A DNA stretch of 64,000 nucleotides from Alphaproteobacteria bacterium (lineage in GTDB: Bacteria; Pseudomonadota; Alphaproteobacteria; Rs-D84): NCBI GenBank assembly GCA_017409215.1, contig JAFQTD010000023.1, forward strand, positions 62,001-126,000, given 5' to 3'. Both the position numbers and the translations under genes were made by a program. This document shows positions 25,531 through 33,811 of the stretch, one piece after another (positions within the stretch are counted from its first letter, which is position 1; each line of letters begins with the position of its first letter). Below the pieces are notes generated by a model, which did no database searches, was not told where the DNA came from, and worked only from the letters and a program-made list of their open reading frames with translations.

Positions 25531-26070
25531 ATGGAAATTCTAACAAACAAATTTCTGCGTAGTATTGATATGGGTGATTTCCGGTTGGATAAGTTAGAAC
25601 CAACGGTGGAAAACGCGGAACGGTTGTTGTCGGTTATAAATGCCAATCGTGAATTCCTGGGCGAATTCTTGGAATGGGTTGATGGCTATACCACAACCGA
25701 TAAAGCGCTGGCAAATATTAAAAAGTCATACGGAGATGATAAATGCGCTTACTTTATTATGGTAGATGGTGAAATTGCCGGCAAGATTGGCTTTGTTGAT
25801 ACAGACGACAATATGGGCGAAATCAGTTATTGGTTGGCACATGGCTTTAACGGTCGTGGCATAATGACACGCGCATTAAATAAACTGACCGAAATAGGGT
25901 TTGCCAATATGGGCCTGCAACGCATACAATTGACCCTGGACAAACAGAATATTCGTTCTGCAGCGGTGGCTTTGCGTTGTGGTTATGAGTGTGAGGGTGT
26001 CTTGCGCAAATACTTTGTTCTGCGTGGGCAGCCACGTGATATGAAAATGTTTTCAAAGGTGGCAGTATGA
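25531..26070 (+). CDS. RimJ/RimL-type GNAT acetyltransferase
   Basis: 179 residues. Typical order: DFRLDKLEPTVENAERLLSVI, YFIMVDGEIAGKIGFVD, GEISYWLAHGFNGRGIMTRALNKL (acetyl-CoA loop), and NIRSAAVALRCGYECEGVLRKYFVLRG. The family acetylates ribosomal protein N-termini or small molecules. AAAGGCAATATA precedes the ATG. It overlaps the next gene by 4 bases (ATGA). Confidence 0.87.
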   Translation: MEILTNKFLRSIDMGDFRLDKLEPTVENAERLLSVINANREFLGEFLEWVDGYTTTDKALANIKKSYGDDKCAYFIMVDGEIAGKIGFVDTDDNMGEISYWLAHGFNGRGIMTRALNKLTEIGFANMGLQRIQLTLDKQNIRSAAVALRCGYECEGVLRKYFVLRGQPRDMKMFSKVAV

Positions 26071-26840
26071 GAAAAGATACAGCAAAATCTTCGGTATTTG
26101 ATATAAATCTTGGCCGGAAACATCGCGCCATCGGTGCGGAAATCAGTCGTATAAACGCCCGACAAAATGAATTATTAAAAAAATATGCTGGTAACTTGTC
26201 ACCGGTGCAAAGTGAACTTACCGCAAATGCGCACAGATTGGCGGAATTAGAACAGGCGGCGCATGCCTTGGTTCCATTTGATGCGGTGGCATTTGAAAAA
26301 TATGCCGCAACATTGTTTCAAAATATGCAGGCGGTTATTGTTAATGATGCCGTTTTGTCGGCTGATGCGATTAACTATGCCACGCTGAATGATGCGGCAC
26401 GTGCCGAATTTGGGGTGCGCTTGTATCAAAAAATGGCACAGAAATATGGTGCCGCTGATTATTCTGAAATGCAGTTTATTGTTGCCAGCCATGACGGTAT
26501 GGGCGGTGGCTATGACTGGGATAAAACTATCAGCATTTCCACAACAGAAATGACAGATTTTGCGGGATTTGTGTCTGTCTTTATTCATGAATTTTCGCAT
26601 TATGTGTATAATAAATTGCCACATAAATCGCCGATTAACGCCCAGTTGGTTGACATTGCAAAACAAAACTATGTCCCAGGGCCATCGCCAACAAAGGCGC
26701 ACTTTGAAAAATATAAAAATCAGCCATTTGAAAAACCGTCTTATGCATTGATGGATTATTTTGCAGATTACGATTTTGTGGGCAAATTGGCCGTGGCAAT
26801 CAGAATCAAACAGAACACACTATCATGGGGTATGGAATAA
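26067..26840 (+). CDS. HExxH metallopeptidase-like protein
   Basis: 257 residues. A single IHEFSHYVY (HExxH, about residues 172-180) suggests a zinc metalloprotease, with DYFADYDF near 232 possibly giving the third ligand. The N-terminal ~70 residues are helical (Ala-rich). No signal peptide, so it is cytosolic or uses another export route. Translationally coupled both to the GNAT upstream and to the phosphatase fusion downstream (TAATG). Confidence 0.72.
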   Translation: MRKDTAKSSVFDINLGRKHRAIGAEISRINARQNELLKKYAGNLSPVQSELTANAHRLAELEQAAHALVPFDAVAFEKYAATLFQNMQAVIVNDAVLSADAINYATLNDAARAEFGVRLYQKMAQKYGAADYSEMQFIVASHDGMGGGYDWDKTISISTTEMTDFAGFVSVFIHEFSHYVYNKLPHKSPINAQLVDIAKQNYVPGPSPTKAHFEKYKNQPFEKPSYALMDYFADYDFVGKLAVAIRIKQNTLSWGME

Positions 26841-28300
26841 TGAAAAAGACGTTATATATCTTTCGACATGGCGAAACAGACGCAAACATCCAAAAACGTA
26901 TGCAGAGTTGGTTGGATGTGCCTTTAAATGCAAATGGTGCGGCTCAGGCACAGGCGTTGGCGCAAAAGCTGGCGGATGTAAACTTTGATGTCGTATATTC
27001 ATCGCCATTATCGCGTGCGGTGGATACTGCGCGTGCGGTGGTTGGCAATCAACAGATTGTATTAAACGGTGATTTACGTGAATGGAATATGGGGGATTTT
27101 TGTGGGCATATTGTAAAATTGACTGATAGCCCTGCAGATACCCCGATTGATATGTCGGGTGATGTAATTTATGTGCCGTTTGCATTGCTGTCTAATGACG
27201 ATTATGTCCCACCAAACGGTGAAAGCTATAATATGTTTATTGCGCGTGTTCGTAAAGCAATATTGGATATAGTAAAGAACTCAGACGGCAAAACAATCGC
27301 CATTGCAACACATACTGGGGTGGCGAAAAATATAATCAAACAATTTACAGATGTAAAATGGCCACGTGGCGGTATGCCAAATGCAGAATATTTCAAACTG
27401 GAATACGACGGTGAAAAATTTACTCTGATTGATATGCCCGATTGGTTATCACCAGTGTTGTTGGGGACAGATGGCAAACCTTTAACAATGTATCATGGCA
27501 CTTATTATGATTTTGATTATTTTCGCCCATTGACACACTTTGGCAAATTGGTGAATGCACAAACCAATTTGAACGAAGGAAAATGGAAACGCGACCCAAA
27601 TATTGATATTACAAAGCCCAAGATAATACCCGTGAATTTGCAGGCTGGGCGTTGGGATGAAATACCAGACCTGAACGACCACAGTATTCAGAATTTTATG
27701 GGTGTTTTATTTCAGTATATGTGTGGCGATAAAATTGCCGACTTTATTCGTGTGTTGAATATTCATGACGAAACTGAGTTTCGCAAACAGATTGAAACAG
27801 CAAAACAAGCGGTGTTGGATAAGGACATTGATGTTCCGTGGCAGTTTGATTGGATATGCGAACCGGTGCGTAGCACAATGTCTGCGGATGCAATACAAAC
27901 AGAATTAGGTTTGGAAACATTATTTGATATCCACAGCGCAGAAAACTTGTTCTTTCAGCGTATGATTTTGTATTTTGAATCAATTGGTCTGACTGGTTTC
28001 AAATATCAAAATTATACCGAAGGTCCCGGCGATATGGCGTACATAAACCTGCGCCAGAATAATATTGTTCGCACAGACAAAGCTTTGTCACCACACAAAA
28101 TGCCAACAGGGGAACAGACTACAAAATTACGCCAAATGCGTGCGGATTTTGTCGCAACCCATAAACCGCGCAAATTTACGATGGCTGAAAAAGAAATGCT
28201 GACGGCGGAATTGATTGGTTTTGCAGAATTCAGATTTGATGAAATAAAATATCAGATGCAAAAGTCCTGGGCAAAAAACAACGACCAAAATGACAGGTGA
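26840..28300 (+). CDS. histidine phosphatase fused to an ADP-ribosyltransferase-like domain
   Basis: 486 residues from ATG 26840, which overlaps the previous stop. The N-terminal ~200 residues are a phosphoglycerate-mutase-type histidine phosphatase (FRHGETDAN at about 6-14, SSPLSRAVDTAR near 56, ATHTGVAKN near 156). After residue ~218, MYHGTYYDFDYFRPLTHFGK resembles the HGT...F...FG start of ADP-ribosyltransferase domains found in polyvalent and effector proteins, followed by ~240 unassigned residues. The ART assignment is inference from this motif only. It completes a three-gene set with the GNAT and HExxH genes. Confidence 0.72.
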   Translation: MKKTLYIFRHGETDANIQKRMQSWLDVPLNANGAAQAQALAQKLADVNFDVVYSSPLSRAVDTARAVVGNQQIVLNGDLREWNMGDFCGHIVKLTDSPADTPIDMSGDVIYVPFALLSNDDYVPPNGESYNMFIARVRKAILDIVKNSDGKTIAIATHTGVAKNIIKQFTDVKWPRGGMPNAEYFKLEYDGEKFTLIDMPDWLSPVLLGTDGKPLTMYHGTYYDFDYFRPLTHFGKLVNAQTNLNEGKWKRDPNIDITKPKIIPVNLQAGRWDEIPDLNDHSIQNFMGVLFQYMCGDKIADFIRVLNIHDETEFRKQIETAKQAVLDKDIDVPWQFDWICEPVRSTMSADAIQTELGLETLFDIHSAENLFFQRMILYFESIGLTGFKYQNYTEGPGDMAYINLRQNNIVRTDKALSPHKMPTGEQTTKLRQMRADFVATHKPRKFTMAEKEMLTAELIGFAEFRFDEIKYQMQKSWAKNNDQNDR

Positions 28301-28303
28301 TAT

Positions 28304-28333
28304 ACCCCCGCCCAATCGGGCGGTTTTTTTTTA
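28304..28333 (+). terminator. terminator after the phosphatase fusion
   Basis: CCGCCCAATCGGGCGG hairpin followed by nine T. Confidence 0.85.
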
Positions 28334-28338
28334 TTAGT

Positions 28339-28366
28339 GCATCACACTTTGCATCACAGTTTTTTT
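28339..28366 (+). repeat. GCATCACAC repeat b1
   Basis: GCATCACACTTTGCATCACAG followed by T7; the 'right-hand' version of the repeat. Confidence 0.75.
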
Positions 28367-28390
28367 GCTGAGGGATGGGAGAAACGAAAA

Positions 28391-28412
28391 AACGCACCAA
28401 ATGGTGCTTTTT
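28391..28412 (+). terminator. hairpin GCACC-AAAT-GGTGC with T run
   Basis: AACGCACCAAATGGTGCTTTTT, terminator-like. A near twin (ACGCACC-GTTT-GGTGCGT) is at 41748-41772; both lie between a right-hand and a left-hand GCATCACAC repeat. Confidence 0.55.
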
Positions 28413-28466
28413 CAGACAGCTGATTTGGTCCGCTTGCATCACACATCGCCTCACATAGCATTTTAA
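28410..28466 (+). repeat. composite repeat b2: TTTCAGACAG plus GCATCACAC
   Basis: TTTCAGACAGCTGATTTGG (28410-28428), then GCATCACACATCGCCTCACA at 28436-28455 and TAGCATTTTAACAA. The same composite is at 37920-37966 and 41831-41887. Confidence 0.78.
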
Positions 28467-28509
28467 CAAAAAGTATGATAAAATAAATGGGATAATAAAA
28501 GGAAAATGT

Positions 28510-29091
28510 ATGACAAATCCGATAAAAAAATTACCCAAAACAATAAAAACAGAACGTCTGGAAATGCGTCAGTTGGATGTTACACCTGACAACGCAAAAA
28601 TTGTGTTTGAAGCGGTAAAGAATGAAAATCCAGCGGACTTTTATTATAATCAAATTTGTAATAACAGTGCAGTTCCATCCAACGCAGACGAAATTCTGAA
28701 ACAAATGCAAATTGAATATCAATGGGCGTCCGATAATGGTATAAACTTGTACATATTTCACAACGGAAAACTAATTGGGTATCGCCGGTTATTCTTTCAT
28801 GATGGTGCAACAAAAACTTTACAGATGGCGACGGTTTGGTTGGTTCGTTCGGCATGGGGACATGGTTTTGCACGCGAAACATCAGATGCGATAGAGAAAA
28901 TTGCATTTGAAACACTGGGGGCAAATCGTATCACACGCCAATGCAGTGTCGATAATGTGCGCAGCGCAAATTCAATTCGTTCGTCTGGCTTTCATCTGGA
29001 CGGTATTGCACGCCAGGGCGGTGTATACCCAGACAATAAGCTGTATGACAACATGATATGGTCAAAACTGAAATCAGAATACAATAAATAA
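28510..29091 (+). CDS. GNAT-family acetyltransferase
   Basis: 193 residues. RimJ/RimL-like: IKTERLEMRQLDV at the start, LYIFHNGKLIGYRRLFF, VWLVRSAWGHGFARETSDAI (acetyl-CoA site), and SIRSSGFHLDGIARQGG. AAAAGGAAAATGT precedes the start. It directly follows a composite TTTCAGACAG/GCATCACAC repeat, as the 25531 GNAT follows a GCATCACAC copy. Substrate unknown. Confidence 0.85.
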   Translation: MTNPIKKLPKTIKTERLEMRQLDVTPDNAKIVFEAVKNENPADFYYNQICNNSAVPSNADEILKQMQIEYQWASDNGINLYIFHNGKLIGYRRLFFHDGATKTLQMATVWLVRSAWGHGFARETSDAIEKIAFETLGANRITRQCSVDNVRSANSIRSSGFHLDGIARQGGVYPDNKLYDNMIWSKLKSEYNK

Positions 29092-29092
29092 A

Positions 29093-29112
29093 CACCGCCC
29101 GTATGGGCGGTT
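29093..29112. terminator. hairpin between convergent genes
   Basis: ACCGCCCGTATGGGCGGT between the GNAT stop and the minus-strand gene end at 29115. Confidence 0.6.
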
Positions 29113-29114
29113 TG

Positions 29115-29345
29115 TTATAGGTATTCCTGTTTTTGTATGTTTTCTGGCACGTGTTCCAATGCGATTTTGATTTTCTTGCGCAGGTGTGTGATATAGTCTT
29201 CTGTAAATTCCAGATTTTTGTATGTAGTATCATTTTTGTTGTCACAAAACATCTTGGCTATATCAATCACATCTTGCAGTTCTTGCAGCGTTTCCAGCAT
29301 ACTCATTTCCTGGGTGGTAAAGTTTCCGCCTTTGGTGTATTTCAT
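29115..29345 (-). CDS. small hypothetical protein
   Basis: 76 residues, largely helical and charged, not recognised. AAAGGACATAAA precedes ATG 29345. It is the last gene of the long minus-strand array 29.1-37.6 kb, 12 bases after the HExxH gene. Confidence 0.6.
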   Translation of the reverse strand: MKYTKGGNFTTQEMSMLETLQELQDVIDIAKMFCDNKNDTTYKNLEFTEDYITHLRKKIKIALEHVPENIQKQEYL

Positions 29346-29357
29346 TTTATGTCCTTT

Positions 29358-30128
29358 TTATTTCTCTGCTTCAGCTATCTTGGCGCGCAGTTCTGGTTCG
29401 TTTTTACGTATCCAATCGTATGCAGTTTCCATAAAGTCGGGGAACGATTTGCGGTTTATATACATTTCACGCAACGTGTCAAAAATCGGTTTGCCGTCTA
29501 TATCCATACTGTAAAAATATTTATATGCGATATATTCCGGTGGTGGGGTCAGTTTTGCAATATCGGAATTTCGTATAATTGTTTCAACCACTAATTCCGA
29601 TAACAGCCATTTCAGGTGTGGGAAATTATATTCTGCCACATCATCCTTGAAATGTTGTTGCCATACATAAAACCACGCAAAATGCGTTATTTCATGTAAT
29701 GCCATTGCCACCGCATAATTCGGGTCAAAGTAATAATATACTGAAAAACTGTTGTCGGATAAATCACGCGGACAAATCGGGTTCAATCCGACCAGCCCCA
29801 CCATATCGTTTAATATTCCCGAACAATTTATATCAAACGCAGACGAATATGCATCGTTTAATTTACTGGCGACGGGTTCCCATGCGTTTTCAAACATATG
29901 AATTGAATTTTCAATATCTGCCTGTTTGTCGTTTCTGATTTTGCGCAGGTTGTCGGTCAGGTATTCAAACCGTTTATCCTGGGGCAGCGATTGCGCATAG
30001 TCAAAATCCAGTGACGGATGCGCCCGATATAGTCCCGATTTCCACCATGTTGGCGTATCGTCTGTCTGATGAAACAGAATAAAATCAATGTCTGATTCAA
30101 AATCTTTTTGTTTCCAGGTTAGTTTCAT
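29358..30128 (-). CDS. HExxH-type protein of the minus-strand array
   Basis: 256 residues. MALHEITHFAWFYVW (about residues 148-162) holds an HExxH zinc motif; ELVVETIIRN (about 184) may supply the Glu ligand. No signal peptide. It differs from the 26067 HExxH protein in overall sequence. Short gaps on both sides place it in the array operon. Confidence 0.68.
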   Translation of the reverse strand: MKLTWKQKDFESDIDFILFHQTDDTPTWWKSGLYRAHPSLDFDYAQSLPQDKRFEYLTDNLRKIRNDKQADIENSIHMFENAWEPVASKLNDAYSSAFDINCSGILNDMVGLVGLNPICPRDLSDNSFSVYYYFDPNYAVAMALHEITHFAWFYVWQQHFKDDVAEYNFPHLKWLLSELVVETIIRNSDIAKLTPPPEYIAYKYFYSMDIDGKPIFDTLREMYINRKSFPDFMETAYDWIRKNEPELRAKIAEAEK

Positions 30129-30141
30129 ATTAAAATCCCTA

Positions 30142-30714
30142 TTATTGCTTACGACGACTTGTTTCTATTATATCGTCCATTGTTTTGATTTGTTCCAGTT
30201 GTTCTGTGGTAATAATGTCAACAACCTCATATGGTTTATCTTTGATAGAATTCAATATGTGGAAAACATTTTTTCCAACTGCAACAGGTTGTGATAGCAT
30301 TTTTTGAAAGTTGGCGCCTTGTGCATTTTTGGCACGTGGTTCAAAAATATGGTATTGGCCGTCTGACATTTTTACCGCTGGTACCACGTGTCCATTGTCG
30401 CTGTGTCCGCTATTTAGGCATTCTGCCTCTGTTGTAATCGCGGCTGTCAAATCAAGTCCAGAATTTTGTGCGACATATAAAAACACCTTTGTCATCCCTG
30501 TGCAAGAAATCAGGTCGCCAAGTCTTTGTTCAAAAATTTCCCGACCTGACAAATCAAATCTTACATCACGAATATCAATATTGCGTTTATCGGCCAATTC
30601 TTGTTCTAACTTGCGTTTTTGTTCCAAATTCAATTCCTGAAAAATACCATTTTCAGGATTGTGAATTTTATCAAGAACGGCTTGTAAGGCTTTTATTATC
30701 TGTTCGTCTGTCAT
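30142..30714 (-). CDS. transglutaminase-like (Cys-His-Asp/Glu) protein
   Basis: 190 residues from ATG 30714; a TTG-start extension would overlap the previous gene. SCTGMTKVFLYVAQNSGLD (Cys near 78), NGHVVPAVKMSDGQYHIFEPR (His near 113, acidic residue near 126) have the spacing of a transglutaminase-like thiol triad. A similar protein is encoded at 41891-42604. Protease or deamidase activity is inference. Confidence 0.62.
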   Translation of the reverse strand: MTDEQIIKALQAVLDKIHNPENGIFQELNLEQKRKLEQELADKRNIDIRDVRFDLSGREIFEQRLGDLISCTGMTKVFLYVAQNSGLDLTAAITTEAECLNSGHSDNGHVVPAVKMSDGQYHIFEPRAKNAQGANFQKMLSQPVAVGKNVFHILNSIKDKPYEVVDIITTEQLEQIKTMDDIIETSRRKQ

Positions 30715-30722
30715 ATTTATGC

Positions 30723-31328
30723 CTAATCTTTTTGCCAATTAAATAGTTTGTGGAATATACTTTTTGATTTTTGCTGCCTAATTAAATTTGCAATATCTAC
30801 GCGATGATATGCGCCGTTTTCAATTGCCTGGCGCATTTCAGATTGAACGTGTGAATTGTCACTGGCTTGTTTGCTTGTTTTATTTTTTAACGGTTCGTTC
30901 AGCACGTATATTTCATACCCCAACTTTTCTATTTCTTCAACCGTATTACATGTTTGCCTTTTAGATATCTTGATTGGTGTGGGCGAATAATATTCTGTGC
31001 CTTTGTCGTGGATAAATTTTTCGCCTGGGTTTTCGACAACTGTATACAAATTGAATTCTGGCTTTATACTGTCGGATATTCTCTCAAAAAATATTTTTTT
31101 ACCATGTAAATTGCATTGACCGCGACCCGATATGCATTTTACCAAGGCAAAAAATTTTGCATAATCTGCATCTGATGTAACAAATGCGCCGACGACACGT
31201 TTGTTTTGAACGCTGTTAAATTGTTCTTTGGGTTCTAAAAAGTCGCCATCTATTTTTGTTGCAGAACCATGATAAAACGTGCGTAATTCTATCTGTTGTG
31301 TAGCATGTTCAAAAGTATTCTTTTTCAT
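30723..31328 (-). CDS. FYHGS-domain protein (possible ADP-ribosyltransferase fold)
   Basis: 201 residues from ATG 31328 (AGGGATTGAAC upstream). FYHGSATKIDGDFLEP (about residues 18-33) and AFVTSDADYAKFFAL resemble the start of ART/TpT1-like folds. The C-terminal ~50 residues look linker-like and basic. Toxin- or effector-like, but no activity can be assigned. Confidence 0.55.
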   Translation of the reverse strand: MKKNTFEHATQQIELRTFYHGSATKIDGDFLEPKEQFNSVQNKRVVGAFVTSDADYAKFFALVKCISGRGQCNLHGKKIFFERISDSIKPEFNLYTVVENPGEKFIHDKGTEYYSPTPIKISKRQTCNTVEEIEKLGYEIYVLNEPLKNKTSKQASDNSHVQSEMRQAIENGAYHRVDIANLIRQQKSKSIFHKLFNWQKD

Positions 31329-31384
31329 GTTCAATCCCTGTTTTTATCTGTCTGGTCCCTGGTTTAACATCATTGCTGTCATGT

Positions 31385-32194
31385 CTATGCCTTTATATCT
31401 ACAAATGTTGGTTTGCCGAATGCCTGTTCCAGAATCCGTATTTGCTTGTTCAGGTGGCCTGCGCCAAATGTTGCCAGAACGCAATCGTGAGAATTTACTG
31501 CATCAAAAATGCATTTTACCATATATGGGTCGCGTGAAATCATGCCAATATCTGACCACATTTTATTCAACAGACTGCCATTGTTGTCTGGGCAGTGCCA
31601 TTCAGGGTGTGTGATGTAAATATCACTGATGTTATCATCGGTGATTTCAATGCCGAATTGTTCCAGAAAGTGTTCTTGAAATTCTTCCCGGGTCATTGGT
31701 GGGGGCAGTGTGTCGTCCCAGTATTTGTGAATTGTATTTTTCAGCGCGCGTTCAATTGAATAGTTTTCTTTGAAGTGTTGTTTGTATGTGTACGCATCGT
31801 CCAGCATGAAAAACACCTGTAATGGTTTTAGGTAATTGCTATCAACCTTTAATAAATCTGTGAACCAATCGTACTTGCTGGAATCGGCCAGTATAACCGG
31901 AATATCACGCTTGTACCCCAGTCGTGCAGAATATGTCAATTCATTGCTGCTGCGTGTATGTGTTTGGATTTTAACAGGTTCTGCATTGCGATGCACCTCG
32001 GTCACTACGCAATCTATGTCATAGTCATTAAAACATTTATCAATCAGTTGAAATGACACGTCTGCGGAATGTTTGGTGCCACAGTAAATCAGTTTTTTAT
32101 TGTCAAATTCAAACACTGCCAGTGTCGGTGCCGGCAGGCGATCTGTGACATCAGAATATGCCCGTAATAAATTCATATCTGGTACGTATTTCAT
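31385..32194 (-). CDS. TraB/TIKI-like protein
   Basis: 269 residues. LIYCGTKHSADVSFQLIDKC, VVTEVHRNAEP and a C-terminal ATFGAGHLNKQIRILEQAFG resemble the GTxH, E and H motifs of the TraB/TIKI/ChaN-like fold, which includes putative metallopeptidases. No signal peptide. Moderately sure of the fold, not of the activity. Confidence 0.5.
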   Translation of the reverse strand: MKYVPDMNLLRAYSDVTDRLPAPTLAVFEFDNKKLIYCGTKHSADVSFQLIDKCFNDYDIDCVVTEVHRNAEPVKIQTHTRSSNELTYSARLGYKRDIPVILADSSKYDWFTDLLKVDSNYLKPLQVFFMLDDAYTYKQHFKENYSIERALKNTIHKYWDDTLPPPMTREEFQEHFLEQFGIEITDDNISDIYITHPEWHCPDNNGSLLNKMWSDIGMISRDPYMVKCIFDAVNSHDCVLATFGAGHLNKQIRILEQAFGKPTFVDIKA

Positions 32195-32196
32195 AT

Positions 32197-32667
32197 CTAT
32201 GCCTTTACCTTTTTGATTTTGGTGTGTTTTGGGATTTTCTGTAATATTATCGGTAATGTATCACGGTCATAGTTCCATGTCCATTTTATACCACCCCACA
32301 GGCCACGCAGTGTTTCGCGGTATGTTGTCTGCTCGATACCAATTTTTCGGCGGATATATCGTTTAATCTGTCGCCAAACGCGTATTGTGCGTGATGGGGA
32401 TACAATGTGTATTTCGGTTGCGCGTTTCAAGATTGGATTTACCCAGTCGGAAAACGATGCGCCCTCGGATATCCAGTCTTTGCCCTGGGCAAATTCAGCC
32501 GCCATTTCTGTGCGTTCTGATTCGGTGCGTTTGCGTGGGACAGTGCCAGAATTGTCATGAAAAATCTCGTCTAAATGGCACAGGGGTAATTTGCGTGCCG
32601 TCGCCAACCGCCGCGCGTATGTTGTTTTGCCAGACCCCGGCGCACCAATGACATGAATTCGTGGCAT
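32197..32667 (-). CDS. P-loop kinase (adenylate-kinase/topology-modulation-like)
   Basis: 156 residues from ATG 32667 (AAAGGACAGATA upstream). Walker A GAPGSGKTTYARRLA near the N-terminus, LCHLDEIFHDNSG (Asp of Walker B-type strand), and EGASFSDWVNPILKRATEIHIV follow the pattern of short nucleotide kinases annotated as DNA topology modulation proteins. Probably cytosolic; substrate unknown. Confidence 0.78.
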   Translation of the reverse strand: MPRIHVIGAPGSGKTTYARRLATARKLPLCHLDEIFHDNSGTVPRKRTESERTEMAAEFAQGKDWISEGASFSDWVNPILKRATEIHIVSPSRTIRVWRQIKRYIRRKIGIEQTTYRETLRGLWGGIKWTWNYDRDTLPIILQKIPKHTKIKKVKA

Positions 32668-32677
32668 TATCTGTCCT

Positions 32678-33811
32678 TTATCTTTCGGGTGTCGGTGTTT
32701 GTATTGTTCTGTTCTTTTCAATATCGGTCATTGCAACGGCAAATGCATCGGTGCCATCTGGACATTTGATGTCGGGGGTATAACCGTTCAGTTCGAAATT
32801 TTCTGTAAATAATTCACGATATACACAGCCGACATTAAACTGCATATGTGAATGTGGTAATAATATGTCTGCATAGTTATAGCCATACACTTCGCCACCA
32901 CGTGTGTTTGTTCCAACAAACTTTGCCTTTGGGTGGTTGCGCAACAGGGTGCATATCAGTTCCCCTGATGACATTACACCACCGTCTATCAGGATATAAA
33001 TTGGCCCATTAAACCCTGCACGTGTTGCATCAAATTTTGGTAATGTATCACTGTTGCTGTTGTCTTCGTAAATAATGGGATCTGTCGTTGATTTAATATT
33101 GAACTTGGTGCCGTTTTCATGTTCGTATATTTTTTTGACAGCATTGGCATCCGGGTTATTTCGAATATATTGTCTGCGTGCAAATGGGAAGATTTCATCG
33201 CCTAAAATATAATCTGCCATGTCGGACAAGGGTTTGCTGTTGCCACCACCATTGTCGCGCAGGTCAATGATAAGTATTTCTGACTGTGGCAGAATTGTGC
33301 GCCACTGTTTCTCAAACATTTTCCGTTCATCGTCTGTCCATCCTGATAGCGTTGGAACCGCAATAATTCCAATGTTGCCACGTTGTTCGGTATGAAATTT
33401 TTTATTACCTGCAATATTTGTTCCGACATTTGGTCTTGGCTTGCGCAGGGCCGTACGCACCCCCATGCCATACCCTATCATTCGCAGTTTAATGTGATTG
33501 TCTGGTATTATCTCAATCGCAGGGCGCAGCTGTTTCAGCAGTTCTGCCGTCGTCATATCGTGTGCATTTTTGTGAATGTCGACCAACGTCTTCAAGATTT
33601 TGCGTTTTAGCACCTCTTTATGAAAAGGCCAACCACAATATACATTTATCAAAATGCGTGCAAAGACGGATACTTCATGTCGAACTTGGTCCGCAGTCAG
33701 TTTGGTGTCCGGCGATTTTGATTTGGCATTACGACTATCAGCAAAATCTGCCGTTTTGGAATCACGCAGTAATAATTCTTCCATTTCACTGATTGTTGGT
33801 ATCTTGGTCAT
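32678..33811 (-). CDS. S41-family peptidase, copy 1
   Basis: 377 residues. The S41 core is visible: IIDLRDNGGGNSKPL (about residues 181-195) and IDGGVMSSGELICTLLRNHP, where SSGE carries the catalytic serine. There is no PDZ domain and no signal peptide, unlike exported C-terminal processing proteases. A tandem paralogue lies immediately upstream (4-base overlap), with a very similar C-terminal block (PDIKCPDGTDAFAVAM). Confidence 0.83.
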   Translation of the reverse strand: MTKIPTISEMEELLLRDSKTADFADSRNAKSKSPDTKLTADQVRHEVSVFARILINVYCGWPFHKEVLKRKILKTLVDIHKNAHDMTTAELLKQLRPAIEIIPDNHIKLRMIGYGMGVRTALRKPRPNVGTNIAGNKKFHTEQRGNIGIIAVPTLSGWTDDERKMFEKQWRTILPQSEILIIDLRDNGGGNSKPLSDMADYILGDEIFPFARRQYIRNNPDANAVKKIYEHENGTKFNIKSTTDPIIYEDNSNSDTLPKFDATRAGFNGPIYILIDGGVMSSGELICTLLRNHPKAKFVGTNTRGGEVYGYNYADILLPHSHMQFNVGCVYRELFTENFELNGYTPDIKCPDGTDAFAVAMTDIEKNRTIQTPTPER

